Position numbers and translations under genes: made by a program. 64,000 nt of DNA from Vasconcelosia minhoensis LEGE 07310. Lineage in GTDB: Bacteria; Cyanobacteriota; Cyanobacteriia; Phormidesmidales; Phormidesmidaceae. Shown piece after piece: positions 9,203 to 18,039 of this stretch. The stretch is taken from NCBI RefSeq assembly GCF_015207255.1, contig NZ_JADEXG010000008.1, positions 1 through 64,000 on the forward strand, written 5' to 3'. The notes beneath the pieces are model-generated. The model was not told the origin of the DNA and searched no databases. It saw only the letters and a list, made by a program, of their open reading frames with translations. The first letter of the stretch is position 1, and every line of letters starts with the position of its first letter.

Positions 9203-9390
9203 TGACTGGAACCGTTGGATTTCTACTCAAGGTGTTGCTGCTCTCCGCCGGGGTGAGCCTGCTGATTAAGTATGGTGGACCCCATCTGGCTATTCCGCCA
9301 ACGGTTGGGGTCAGCCTGGCGCTGATCCTAACGCCGAGTCTGATCGTAGCGGCTGTTTTGATCGTCCAGGCGCAGCGCCGCTCAGCTTAA
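9199..9390 (+). CDS. small two-helix membrane protein (63 aa)
   Basis: A hypothetical protein beginning 'MMTGTVGFLLKVLLLSAG' with a second helix 'GVSLALILTPSLIVAAVLIV' and a short basic tail. ATG 9199 overlaps the prmA stop (ATGA), indicating translational coupling; a start at 9166 would lie wholly within prmA. It lies 3 bases ahead of the DUF39 gene. It resembles small cyanobacterial membrane proteins of unknown function; no motif gives a role. Confidence 0.75.
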   Translation: MMTGTVGFLLKVLLLSAGVSLLIKYGGPHLAIPPTVGVSLALILTPSLIVAAVLIVQAQRRSA

Positions 9391-9393
9391 CCC

Positions 9394-10593
9394 ATGCGAA
9401 CCATTGCCGAGATCAATGACAAAATTTGCCGGGGTCAGGCCGTTGTCTGGACGGTTGAAGAAGCCAAGGCTCAGGCGGCAGAGCGAGGCGTAACGGCAGC
9501 GGCTAAGCTCGTAGACGTGGTCACCACCGGCACGTTTGAGCCGATGGAGGCGTCTGGGGCAATCATCAATTTAGGCCATACCGACCCGCCGATTAAAATT
9601 CGCGAATGCCGTCTCGACGGGGTGCTCGCCTATGCCGGATTTGGCGCGGTCGATCTCTATCTGGGGGCCAGCCAGGTGGCTGAGGCTGGGCGGCTGGGCG
9701 ATAGCCTGGAAGGGGATGAATTGCGCGATCGCGGCGGTGGCCATGTGATTGCCGACCTGATCGCGGGTAAGTCCGTCCAGCTCAGGGCGTCGGGCTACGT
9801 CACCGACTGCTACCCCCGGGCCGCATTGGAAACGACGATTAGCCGCGAGCGGATTAACCAGTTCTACCTGTTCAATCCGCGCAACCTGTACCAAAACTTC
9901 ATCGTCGGCGTCAACGGCGGCGATCGGCCCCTGTTTACCTACCTAGGCCCGCTTCAGCCGCGCCTGGGCAACGCCGTCTACTCCAACCTGGGCGAGCTTT
10001 CACCCTTGCTCAACGATCCGGACTTGCAGGTGATTGGCATTGGCAGCCGAATCTTCCTGGGGGGCGGCGTCGGCTATATTGCCTGGGAGGGCACCCAGCA
10101 CTTTCCACTGCAAAAACGCCTGCCCAACCGGACACCGGTAGGGCCGGCCGCGACCGTCGCCCTGATCGGCGATGCCAAGCAGATGGAACCCCGCTGGGTC
10201 AGAGGCTGCTACTTCAAAAGCTATGGCCCTTCCCTGATGCTAGGCGTGGGGGTGCCGCTGCCGATTTTAAATGAGGCCGTGCTGGCCTACTGTGCAGTTC
10301 GAGATGCTGACCTGGTTGCCCCGGTGGTGGATTTCTCGATTCCCCGGCGGGTGCGGCCCACCTTTGGCCTGGTTAGCTATGCCCAGCTCAAGTCGGGGCA
10401 AATTGCGATTGAGGGCCGCCGAGTGCGGACGGCGCCCCTGGCTAGCCAGTATCTTTCAAGGGAAGTCGCGATCGCGCTCAAGCAGAAAATTCTGGCGGGC
10501 GGCTTTGAGCTGACGGTGCCGGTTGCGCCCCTGCCAGCCGACCGCAAGTTTATTCCCCAGGACAGCTGGGGAGCTGAAATCGACGTCAGCTAG
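9394..10593 (+). CDS. homocysteine biosynthesis (DUF39) family protein
   Basis: A 399-residue protein with the DUF39/HcyBio signature: 'FEPMEASGAIINLGHTDPPI', 'AYAGFGAVDLYLGAS' and 'GIGSRIFLGGGVGYIAWEGT'. In methanogens the homolog (MA1821 type), usually with CBS domains and a ferredoxin partner, helps make homocysteine from aspartate semialdehyde and sulfide. The cyanobacterial form here has no CBS domains. A Cys in 'KIRECRLDGV' and another in 'TDCYPRAA' are candidate sulfur carriers. It is placed behind serA, prmA and a small membrane gene. The sulfur-transfer role is inferred from archaeal work. Confidence 0.85.
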   Translation: MRTIAEINDKICRGQAVVWTVEEAKAQAAERGVTAAAKLVDVVTTGTFEPMEASGAIINLGHTDPPIKIRECRLDGVLAYAGFGAVDLYLGASQVAEAGRLGDSLEGDELRDRGGGHVIADLIAGKSVQLRASGYVTDCYPRAALETTISRERINQFYLFNPRNLYQNFIVGVNGGDRPLFTYLGPLQPRLGNAVYSNLGELSPLLNDPDLQVIGIGSRIFLGGGVGYIAWEGTQHFPLQKRLPNRTPVGPAATVALIGDAKQMEPRWVRGCYFKSYGPSLMLGVGVPLPILNEAVLAYCAVRDADLVAPVVDFSIPRRVRPTFGLVSYAQLKSGQIAIEGRRVRTAPLASQYLSREVAIALKQKILAGGFELTVPVAPLPADRKFIPQDSWGAEIDVS

Positions 10594-11684
10594 TCGGCGG
10601 ACTCTTCGGGCGGCTCCGACTGGCCCCGAGATTGACCCTGAGCTTGGGCCTGAGACTTGAGGGCAGGCTTGGGCGTCGGTTTGGGCGTCTCCGACCGCCC
10701 CGAGCGGGACCGATCGGGCGGCTTGCGATCGCTGCGGCTAAAGCGCTGGCGTCCGCCGCCCTGGCTCTTGGGCTTTTTCTTCGGCGGCACGACGGCGATG
10801 GACTTGCCTTCCTGGAGCACCAGCTCGCGCCCCTGTCGCTCAACTTTGAGATCCCAGAAGTAGCCAATGGTTTTTCCTTCCAGCCGACCACTGACGGTCA
10901 GCCGGAAAGGCCGCTTGGGCTTGTTATCTTTCTTAGCTTTTTGAACGATGTTGACAGTGATCTCTTCTTTGTCTTCGACGTACTTGGTAATTTCACCGCG
11001 AATTGAGAAATAGTTAGCTTGCTCATTCTCTGAAGTTGTCGGAGCCTCAGCGGCCGGAGCAGCGACTTGAGTCTCGGCGGGCAGTTTGGCCTGCTCCTGA
11101 GCTGAGCCGTCGGCTGTGGCTGAAACCGTCGCTTCGTCCTGATTCTCATTCGTACTCAAGGTTTCAGGTTCCCAGACGCCGACAATCTGTACATGCAGAG
11201 CCGGCGTGTCCTCTTCCCGTTGAAAGGTACGTGGGTAAACAACCCAGAGATGGTCGCTGTCCAAGTCAATGTGTTTTTTAATCAGGCTGGTGACGCGACC
11301 CAGCAGGACGGCGTCGATCGTAGACTCGTCCTGAGTGAGAATGTCGCCACGATTAAACTGCTCTTCTGAGGGAATGTACCGGCCTCTTAATAGTCCGATT
11401 GCCCGATACTGCATGGGCTCACTAGGCGGCGAAATCGGTGACTGTCTGGGCTGTGACTCTAGCGGTTGATCAGGGAACTGGGGCGAGGTATCGGGTTGGG
11501 CTGAAAGCGCCTCGTCAGCAGCAGCGGGTTGAACTTGAGCAGGCTCTGGGGGAGGAGCTGGGCGACTGGGGGGAGACATCAGGGTTGGCCGAACCGGCGG
11601 CTGACTGAGATCCGCGGCCTGGCGATTGGAATTTTCGGAAGACGGTTCTGGAGAGTTATGGGGGCGACTGGCTGCAGAACTCAT
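10590..11684 (-). CDS. conserved cyanobacterial protein with disordered arms
   Basis: A 364-residue protein I know only as a conserved cyanobacterial hypothetical. The first ~90 residues are rich in Pro, Ser and Gln and look disordered. A conserved core from about residue 92 begins 'MQYRAIGLLRGRYIPSEEQF' and contains 'AVLLGRVTSLIKKHIDLD' and 'LWVVYPRTF'. A second block ('YFSIRGEITKYVE', 'PFRLTVSGRLEGKTIGYFWD') is followed by a basic tail rich in Arg/Ser/Lys/Pro, which could bind nucleic acid. Its stop overlaps the end of the convergent DUF39 gene by 3 bases. No enzymatic motif is visible. Confidence 0.85.
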   Translation of the reverse strand: MSSAASRPHNSPEPSSENSNRQAADLSQPPVRPTLMSPPSRPAPPPEPAQVQPAAADEALSAQPDTSPQFPDQPLESQPRQSPISPPSEPMQYRAIGLLRGRYIPSEEQFNRGDILTQDESTIDAVLLGRVTSLIKKHIDLDSDHLWVVYPRTFQREEDTPALHVQIVGVWEPETLSTNENQDEATVSATADGSAQEQAKLPAETQVAAPAAEAPTTSENEQANYFSIRGEITKYVEDKEEITVNIVQKAKKDNKPKRPFRLTVSGRLEGKTIGYFWDLKVERQGRELVLQEGKSIAVVPPKKKPKSQGGGRQRFSRSDRKPPDRSRSGRSETPKPTPKPALKSQAQAQGQSRGQSEPPEESAD

Positions 11685-12086
11685 AGATGCTCAAACCTCC
11701 TCAAGGGGCAAATCTGCCTATACTGAAAGCAAAAGGGAACCGGGGACAGCGGGATATATCGAAAAAGGCTAATTATTTAGAACCAGATTAGCATCCGTTC
11801 CCAACCCGGTGGGGTTTCCGGCAAACTATCGCCGGTTCGCCCTGCGGTTAGGCTGCTGGGTAAACGGCTCTTCCTAGAGTTCACCAGCGACCGCCCAATG
11901 AAACATTCGACATCTAACATACCTGAGAATCTAAATAGCTCAAATCTTGCCTCTCTTCTGAATCAGATTTTTCGCTTTCCCATTCGCTCAGCGAGCAGAT
12001 AATGCAGGATCCGTACTTGAGTCAGTTTTAGGTCAGAATTCACTAAGATGGGCAAGGAAAATTTTAAAGGTAATTCCACAGGAGCC
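11685..12086. other. divergent intergenic region with two stem-loops
   Basis: The 402 bases between the Pro-rich protein gene and the TPR gene hold promoters for both. Two short adjacent hairpins are visible: aaccc(ggtg)gggtt at 11803-11816 and ccggc(8 nt)gccgg at 11818-11835. No tRNA or known riboswitch signature was recognised. A small RNA is possible but unsupported. Confidence 0.35.
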
Positions 12087-13007
12087 ATGATTTTGAAACG
12101 GGATAGCTGGATAGTCCGCGGCATTTTAATATTGGCAATCGTCGCATTTGTGGGAGGGTCGCTGGCGTTTGTCTTCAGCGGTCCGCGCAACCGGGCCAGC
12201 GGCGGCCCCGCCAGTACGGCCCAGACCGCGACGCCGGAGGAGCAGCGAGCCGAGCTCGAAGGCCGGGCTAACGGCTACGCGCTGGTGCTGGAACGGGAGC
12301 CCAACAACCAGGCCGCGCTTCTAGGTTTGGTCGAAGCGCGGCTGGCGCTAGAAGATCTGCCGGGCGTCGTAGAGCCGCTGCAAAAGCTAGCCGAGCTCAA
12401 CCCAGCCCAGCCCGACTATGCGGTTTTACTGGCTCAAACTAAGCAGCAGCTAGGCGATTTAGAGGGCGCGGCCCAGGTTTATCGCAGCGTGCTCACCACC
12501 AACCCCGGCAATATGAACGCGCTGGAAGGCATGGTAGCGCTGCTGATTAACCAGCAGCGCCCGCAGGCGGCGGTCGGGCTGCTGCAAGATACGCTGACGA
12601 CGGCGGAGCAGGCTAACCAAATCCAGCCGGGCAGCATCGATACGACGTCGGTGAAGCTGCTGCTGGGCCAGGTCTATGTCGAGCAGGAGCGGTTTCAGGA
12701 CGCGATCGCGATCTATGACGAAGCAATCGCCGCTGCGGCAGCCCAAGGCGAGGTCCAGCCCGATTTTCGACCCACGCTAGCCAAGGCGCTGGTGCTCCAG
12801 CGGCTGGGCCGGATGGAGGAAGCGCAGCCGCTATTTGACAATGCCCTGACGATGGCCCCGGCCGAGTTTAAAGACAGCATTGAGCAGCTGATGTCAGGGA
12901 ATGCGGCAGATGCTGATGCGACTACTATCGAGTCAGCCCCGCTTGACGCTGAAGCGCCGGTGACCCCAGCCGCCGAGTCGGAAGCAGAATCGGTCCCGGC
13001 AGAGTAG
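12087..13007 (+). CDS. membrane-anchored TPR repeat protein
   Basis: A 306-residue protein with one N-terminal membrane helix ('GILILAIVAFVGGSLAFVF') and about four to five tetratricopeptide repeats from residue ~65 to 250 ('DLEGAAQVYRSVLTTNPGNM', 'RFQDAIAIYDEAIAAAA'). The C-terminal tail is acidic and Ala-rich. TPRs mediate protein-protein contacts; cyanobacterial examples of this layout help assemble membrane complexes, but the partner is unknown. ATG 12087 is preferred because AGGAG lies just before it (12080-12084); an in-frame ATG at 12048 has no such signal. Confidence 0.85.
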   Translation: MILKRDSWIVRGILILAIVAFVGGSLAFVFSGPRNRASGGPASTAQTATPEEQRAELEGRANGYALVLEREPNNQAALLGLVEARLALEDLPGVVEPLQKLAELNPAQPDYAVLLAQTKQQLGDLEGAAQVYRSVLTTNPGNMNALEGMVALLINQQRPQAAVGLLQDTLTTAEQANQIQPGSIDTTSVKLLLGQVYVEQERFQDAIAIYDEAIAAAAAQGEVQPDFRPTLAKALVLQRLGRMEEAQPLFDNALTMAPAEFKDSIEQLMSGNAADADATTIESAPLDAEAPVTPAAESEAESVPAE

Positions 13008-13051
13008 CAGCCGGTTTTCGGCCTTCCAAAAACTGCACAGAGACTGCCCAA

Positions 13052-13092
13052 AAGCGAAGAGGCGATGACATCATGTCATCGCCTCTTCGCTT
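13052..13092. terminator. perfect 19-bp stem-loop, bidirectional terminator
   Basis: Perfect inverted repeat with arms 13052-13070 and 13074-13092 and a 3-nt loop. It lies between the convergent TPR and membrane-protein genes. On the minus strand the stem is followed by TTTTGGG; on the plus strand a run of T comes 7 bases later. It most likely ends transcription in both directions. Confidence 0.7.
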
Positions 13093-13164
13093 GCCCTAAT
13101 TTTTCAGCAGTTTGGTCTTGCTATACCCCTGCCGTATACCAATCCTACAGAGGGACCCGCCAGC

Positions 13165-13494
13165 CTAAGCGGCACCCTGGCTGGAAACCGCTACCGAGGT
13201 TTGTCCCGACATATTGGGCCGCTTCGCCCTAGCTTCAGCCTCGACATCAACGGCATTAAATTCGATGTGGTTAATCAGCGTCGTGACAAAGGCAAAGAGC
13301 AAAAACGGCAGTGAGAGCACCAAGATTAGGCCAACCGTTGCCAGGGCATAGATGGGGCGACTCGCGCCCATCAGTGCCAGGGCCGTTGCTAGACTGATGA
13401 AAAGCACAATCAGCCAGACAATAATCTGACCGTAAACATCTCCAAACGTGAGAGTACAGACCATCCGGTACTTTTTAGCGAGATCTTTTGCCAT
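13165..13494 (-). CDS. conserved two-helix membrane protein
   Basis: A 109-residue hypothetical protein. The N-terminus is basic ('MAKDLAKKYRMVCTLTFG'), followed by two long hydrophobic helices at about 22-44 and 48-75, and a polar, Ala/Ser-rich tail. The form is typical of conserved cyanobacterial membrane proteins of unknown function. It is divergent from the zinc-ribbon phosphatase gene and convergent with the TPR gene. Confidence 0.75.
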   Translation of the reverse strand: MAKDLAKKYRMVCTLTFGDVYGQIIVWLIVLFISLATALALMGASRPIYALATVGLILVLSLPFLLFAFVTTLINHIEFNAVDVEAEARAKRPNMSGQTSVAVSSQGAA

Positions 13495-13731
13495 GACGCT
13501 TCTGATATTAAAGAGACTGAGTTACCCTTCAGGATACCGATTGGCATAGCAAGATGCACGTTTTTTCTCTAGACTTCAAGTTTTAATAAGTTTTGATAAG
13601 TGTAGCTCTAGGCTCATTCCACTCACAGACAAAATTTTGATGTCATCCCGACGCCAAAATTCGGCTGAATAAGCTAAGTTGCTGCCTTAAAACGGGAACA
13701 ATCCCTGCATTAGACTCTATTTTCTTAAGCC

Positions 13732-15525
13732 ATGCCTGTCTGCGAGCACTGTCAGTTTGAGAATCCCAGCGGTAACAAGTTTTGCCAGCGGTGCGGCGAA
13801 CCCTTACAGCAATGGCAGGCCTGGCTCATTCCCCACGCTGCTGACGCCAAGCTGCCAGACCTGTGCCCGGGGGATTGCCTGGACTCAGTAGAGCGCTATC
13901 AGCTTGCTACGCCTTTAGTCTTTCACCCAACGGCGGCAAGCGCGATCGCGATCGATAGCCAACCGGAGCAACCGACCCTATCAATTGCACCCGATTCGCG
14001 GTCAGACGCCGCTGCCTTTGCCGCGGCTGCACCAGCTGAGATTCCGGCAGCGGCCCATCCCTACCTGTTTCTTGCCGATCGGCCAGCCGTACCGACCCTA
14101 CATGACGCCTGGCAGCAGGCCGACTACACGGTTTTGCTAGTAGAAGACCGTAGCCATCTGCCGCGGCTGGAAGCCGCCTGGCCCGCAGCGCCGACAGCAC
14201 TCAAAATTCACTGGTGCTACACCATGGTCGAGCTCTGGCCAGCCCTAGCCGAGTGGAACGCTCAGGCCAGCCTGACCGCCCTTGACAACCTGCGGGTGGA
14301 TGAAGACCAGCTCTGCTGTCTGCAACAGCTCATGGTGCAGGCCCCGGATGGGGTGCTGCCGCTGTCAGCTCTCGGACAGCTATGGCGGTCGCTGCTAAAC
14401 GGGGAGGGAGATCAACCGGCAGCCCTGGCACTCTTGGCAGATAAAATCGGAGCTGGCCAGCTCGCAAGCCCCGAACCGATCAGACAGGAGCTAGTCAGCC
14501 TTGCAGAACAGCTGGAGTCATCGACTGAGCTCACCGAGACCCTCCTCACCACTCCAATGTTGATGGCATTAGAAACTGAAGACGATCCCTTTGAGCTAGG
14601 AGAATTCAGCGAATTTGTTCGCGAAGATGACGGGAATCGGGCCGAACCTGACCTATCGACGATGGTGCTGCCGATGAAGCTGACCCATCTTGAAGATACG
14701 GGGCAAACCCACGTCGGTCGGCAGCGCGAGCACAATGAGGATACTTTCTTCATTCAAACCGAGGTCAAGAAGCAGAGTAACCTTCAGGGGCAGCGGCTTC
14801 AGGCCCGCTGTCTCTATGTACTCTGCGACGGCATGGGCGGCCATGCCGGGGGTGAGGTCGCGAGCCAGCTGGCAGTAGATACCCTGCGAGATTATTTCAC
14901 AGCGTATTGGCAGACCGAGCGGGGACAAGCCGGCCTACCCGATCAGGACTGCCTATGCGAGGCTATTAGCCAAGCCAACCAGGCCATCTTTGATATTAAC
15001 CAGGCCGAGGAACGTACCGGCAGCGATCGCATGGGCACAACGCTAGTCCTGCTGCTGCTCCAGGGCAGCCAGGCCGTGGTTGCCCACGTCGGCGATAGCC
15101 GACTATACAGCTACTCTCGCCGCCTGGGCCTACAGCAGCTGACGGTAGACCACGAGGTGGGTCAGCGCGAAATTGAAAAGGGGGTAGAGCCTGAGATTGC
15201 CTACGGTCGGCCCGATGCCTATCAGCTGACTCAGGCGCTTGGCCCTAGAGATCAGAAGAGAATTATTCCGACGGTCAAGTTCCTCAGCTTCACCGAAGAC
15301 ATGCTGCTGCTGCTGTGCTCAGACGGTTTGAGCGATCATGAACTGCTGGAAAATCATACCCGCAGCCATCTAGACCCGCTGCTGCGGAGCCCCAAAGACT
15401 TGGAAGCCGGAATTTCTGAGCTAATCGCCCTGGCCAATGAAAGCAGCGGTCATGACAACATCACCGCTATTGGCATTCGGCTGAAGCTAAAGCCGGACTT
15501 AGATCAGCTGCCGCCGCTTCAGTAG
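13732..15525 (+). CDS. PP2C-type serine/threonine phosphatase with zinc ribbon
   Basis: A 597-residue protein. Four cysteines, C4, C7, C18 and C21, form an N-terminal zinc ribbon. Residues ~30-310 are a long region of unclear fold. The PP2C (PPM) catalytic domain starts near 325, with metal-binding Asp residues in 'REHNEDTF', 'LCDGMGGHAGGEVAS', 'VAHVGDSRLY', 'LLCSDGLSDHE' and 'SSGHDNITAIG'. All metal-site motifs are present, so it should remove phosphate from Ser/Thr in a Mg/Mn-dependent way. No kinase gene is adjacent, so its substrate is unknown. Confidence 0.92.
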   Translation: MPVCEHCQFENPSGNKFCQRCGEPLQQWQAWLIPHAADAKLPDLCPGDCLDSVERYQLATPLVFHPTAASAIAIDSQPEQPTLSIAPDSRSDAAAFAAAAPAEIPAAAHPYLFLADRPAVPTLHDAWQQADYTVLLVEDRSHLPRLEAAWPAAPTALKIHWCYTMVELWPALAEWNAQASLTALDNLRVDEDQLCCLQQLMVQAPDGVLPLSALGQLWRSLLNGEGDQPAALALLADKIGAGQLASPEPIRQELVSLAEQLESSTELTETLLTTPMLMALETEDDPFELGEFSEFVREDDGNRAEPDLSTMVLPMKLTHLEDTGQTHVGRQREHNEDTFFIQTEVKKQSNLQGQRLQARCLYVLCDGMGGHAGGEVASQLAVDTLRDYFTAYWQTERGQAGLPDQDCLCEAISQANQAIFDINQAEERTGSDRMGTTLVLLLLQGSQAVVAHVGDSRLYSYSRRLGLQQLTVDHEVGQREIEKGVEPEIAYGRPDAYQLTQALGPRDQKRIIPTVKFLSFTEDMLLLLCSDGLSDHELLENHTRSHLDPLLRSPKDLEAGISELIALANESSGHDNITAIGIRLKLKPDLDQLPPLQ

Positions 15526-15557
15526 GCCTACAGCAATCTGGGTGCTAGCCTGTGAAC

Positions 15558-15791
15558 CTATTCTTCTTCCCAGGTTTCAACCGCTAGCAGATCGGCAATC
15601 GGGTCTTGCATGGTGAAGTCGAACTCGGCCAGCTCGTGCTTCCAGTGAGACCAGCGATCGCCGAAGAGAAACGCTATTTTCCAAAGGCTATCCGTGGGTT
15701 TCACAGCTTTGGTATCTATGAGTGACTGCACCTGGCGCTGAAATTTGGCCATCGGATGTGCTGCCGACTGGGTCATCGTTGCTTTAGTCAT
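15558..15791 (-). CDS. DUF4327 family protein
   Basis: A 77-residue cytoplasmic protein with the DUF4327 pattern ('HPMAKFQRQVQSLIDTKAVK', 'SLWKIAFLFGDRW', 'FTMQDPIADLLAVE'). This small family is mainly cyanobacterial and of unknown function. ATG 15791 gives the usual length; the reading frame stays open upstream to 15890, but that part is unlike the family. It converges with the phosphatase gene, leaving 32 bases. Confidence 0.8.
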   Translation of the reverse strand: MTKATMTQSAAHPMAKFQRQVQSLIDTKAVKPTDSLWKIAFLFGDRWSHWKHELAEFDFTMQDPIADLLAVETWEEE

Positions 15792-16135
15792 GAATTCAGT
15801 TTTGATAAATACTGGATTGAATCGTCTAGTTAGTCGCCTGGCAAATCTTTCAAAGCTTAGCGGTATCAAACTTTGAAGCTTTTTAACCACCGCTTAAGCA
15901 GGCTACAGTGATTAAGCATAGCACAGCAAAACCGGCCAGATCTTTGGACTGGCACCTGAGCAGCCGTTTTAGCCGAGTTTCTGCCTTTGGGCAGAGCTGC
16001 CGCAGATTCGGTTTACCGACTCACAAATTGGCAGGTTAGCGCTCGGCTAGGGCGCTAAGATAGGGCTTTAGAACATCTAAGCTGGCTCTGACAGCGTATT
16101 GTTTACCGCCCACCGGACAGAATTACCAACTTTCT
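15792..16135. other. divergent region upstream of thrS
   Basis: 344 bases between the DUF4327 gene and thrS. A short hairpin, tctgcc(tttg)ggcaga, is at 15980-15995. No T-box-like or other known riboswitch structure is recognised. Otherwise nothing is seen. Confidence 0.35.
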
Positions 16136-17974
16136 ATGGCTGCTTCTCCATCGGCTCCAGCCCCACCCAACCCGAATGCACCGGCCCCAGATGTGCCGGA
16201 ACGGGTGCATCTGCCCCGGACGAGTGAGTCGGATGCGCTCAAGCGGATTCGTCATACCTTTTCGCACGTCATGGCCATGGCCGTGCAGGAACTCTTCCCC
16301 AAGGCCCAGGTGACAATCGGGCCATGGATTGAGAACGGCTTTTACTACGACTTCGATCATCCCGAATCGTTTACTGAGAAAGACCTGAAGGCAATTAAGA
16401 AGCAGATGATCAAGATCATCAATAAGGGTCTGCCGGTGGTGAGAGAGGAGGTCAGCCGGGAAGAGGCTAAGCAGCGAATTGAGGCCCTGGGCGAACCCTA
16501 CAAGTTAGAAATTCTAGAAGATCTGGAAGACCCAATTACGATTTATCACCTGGGGGAAGACTGGTGGGACCTCTGCGCCGGGCCGCACATGGGCACGACG
16601 AAGGAACTCAATCCCAAGGCGTTTGAGCTGGAAAGCGTAGCCGGGGCCTACTGGCGTGGAGATGAAAACCGGGCTCAGCTCCAGCGGATCTACGGCACCG
16701 CCTGGGAGACGCCAGAGCAGCTGGCGGAGTATCAGCGACGGCGGGAAGAGGCCAAACGACGCGACCATCGCAAGCTGGGCAAAGAGCTGGGACTGTTTGT
16801 CTTTTCGGATGCGGTGGGGCCGGGGTTACCGCTGTGGACGCCTAAGGGTACAATCCTCCGCTCGACTCTGGAAACCTTTCTCCAGCAGGAGCAGATTAAG
16901 CGCGGCTATCTGCCGGTGGTGACGCCGCACATTGGCCGGGTAGAGCTGTTTAAGCTATCGGGTCACTGGCAAAAGTATCAGGATGACCTCTTCCCAATGA
17001 TGGGCGAGTCGGAAGCCGAAGGGTTTGTCCTGAAAGCGATGAACTGCCCCTTTCACGTACAGATTTATAAGAGTCAGCTGCGCTCCTACCGAGAGCTGCC
17101 CTATCGCCTAGCCGAATTTGGCACCGTTTATCGCTATGAGCAGTCTGGCGAGCTGGGCGGCCTCACCCGAGTGCGTGGCTTTACCCAGGACGATGCCCAC
17201 CTGTTTATTACTCCAGAGCAGCTGGATGACGAATTCATCAAGGTGGTTGACCTGATTCAGTCCACGCTGCGAGCCCTCCAGCTCGACCAGTCCTTCCGGG
17301 CGAGGCTGAGCTTCCGTGACCCCGAGTCCGATAAATACATCGGCTCCGATGACGCCTGGCAGAAGTCTCAGAACGCCATCCGCCGGGCGGTGGAGACGCT
17401 CGGCATGGAACACTTTGAGGGCATCGGTGAGGCGGCCTTTTATGGCCCCAAGCTGGACTTTATCGTCCGGGATGCCCTCGATCGCGAATGGCAGCTGGGG
17501 ACGGTGCAGGTAGACTACACCCTGCCAGAGCGCTTTGACTTGGAATATGTGGCCGAAGACGGCAGCCGCCAGCGACCGGTGATGATTCATCGCGCCCCCT
17601 TTGGCTCGCTGGAGCGGCTGATTGGTATCCTGATTGAGCAGTATGCCGGGGACTTTCCCCTCTGGCTCGCGCCGGAGCAGGTGCGGCTGCTGCCCATTAC
17701 CGAGGAACAGGTGGGCTTTGCCCAGCAGGTCGCCGAGCTGCTGCTGCAAAAGCAGGTGCGGGTGGTCATCGATACCAGCGGCGAGCGGCTGAAGAAGATG
17801 ATTCGCAATGCTGAGAAAGCCAAGATTCCCGTGATGGCGGTGATTGGCGCAAAGGAAGCTGAAGCGAATACGCTGAGCATGCGGACACGGCAGTCTGGAG
17901 AACTGGGCGCGATCGCGGTCCCCGAAGTCATCTCTCGTCTGGAGCAAGCGATTAGCACTCAAGGCGACTTTTAA
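16136..17974 (+). CDS. thrS: threonyl-tRNA synthetase
   Basis: A 612-residue class II synthetase that charges tRNA-Thr. It lacks the N-terminal TGS domain, having instead a Pro/Ala-rich ~28-residue stretch, and begins directly with the editing (SAD) domain, whose HxxxH ('HTFSHV') and 'CAGPHMG' motifs are intact. Class II motif 2 is 'YRYEQSGELGG' with 'RVRGFTQDDAH'; the zinc Cys is in 'MNCPFHV'; motif 3 is 'HRAPFGSLERLIG'. The anticodon-binding domain is C-terminal. The TGS-less form is common in cyanobacteria as I recall. Confidence 0.96.
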   Translation: MAASPSAPAPPNPNAPAPDVPERVHLPRTSESDALKRIRHTFSHVMAMAVQELFPKAQVTIGPWIENGFYYDFDHPESFTEKDLKAIKKQMIKIINKGLPVVREEVSREEAKQRIEALGEPYKLEILEDLEDPITIYHLGEDWWDLCAGPHMGTTKELNPKAFELESVAGAYWRGDENRAQLQRIYGTAWETPEQLAEYQRRREEAKRRDHRKLGKELGLFVFSDAVGPGLPLWTPKGTILRSTLETFLQQEQIKRGYLPVVTPHIGRVELFKLSGHWQKYQDDLFPMMGESEAEGFVLKAMNCPFHVQIYKSQLRSYRELPYRLAEFGTVYRYEQSGELGGLTRVRGFTQDDAHLFITPEQLDDEFIKVVDLIQSTLRALQLDQSFRARLSFRDPESDKYIGSDDAWQKSQNAIRRAVETLGMEHFEGIGEAAFYGPKLDFIVRDALDREWQLGTVQVDYTLPERFDLEYVAEDGSRQRPVMIHRAPFGSLERLIGILIEQYAGDFPLWLAPEQVRLLPITEEQVGFAQQVAELLLQKQVRVVIDTSGERLKKMIRNAEKAKIPVMAVIGAKEAEANTLSMRTRQSGELGAIAVPEVISRLEQAISTQGDF

Positions 17975-18039
17975 TTCGGCTTAGCGCAACGCTTAGCAGG
18001 CGATCTCAGCTGGTCGCTGCTGGTTAGGAGCGATCGGGC

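Noticed and set aside
11803-11835. tRNA-like or riboswitch-like fold ('ccggttcgcc')
   Set aside because: No cloverleaf can be formed and no conserved riboswitch core was recognised.
17108-17962. 284-codon frame antisense to thrS
   Set aside because: Fully antisense to a conserved synthetase; composition (His/Leu/Gln-rich) is typical of antisense shadows.
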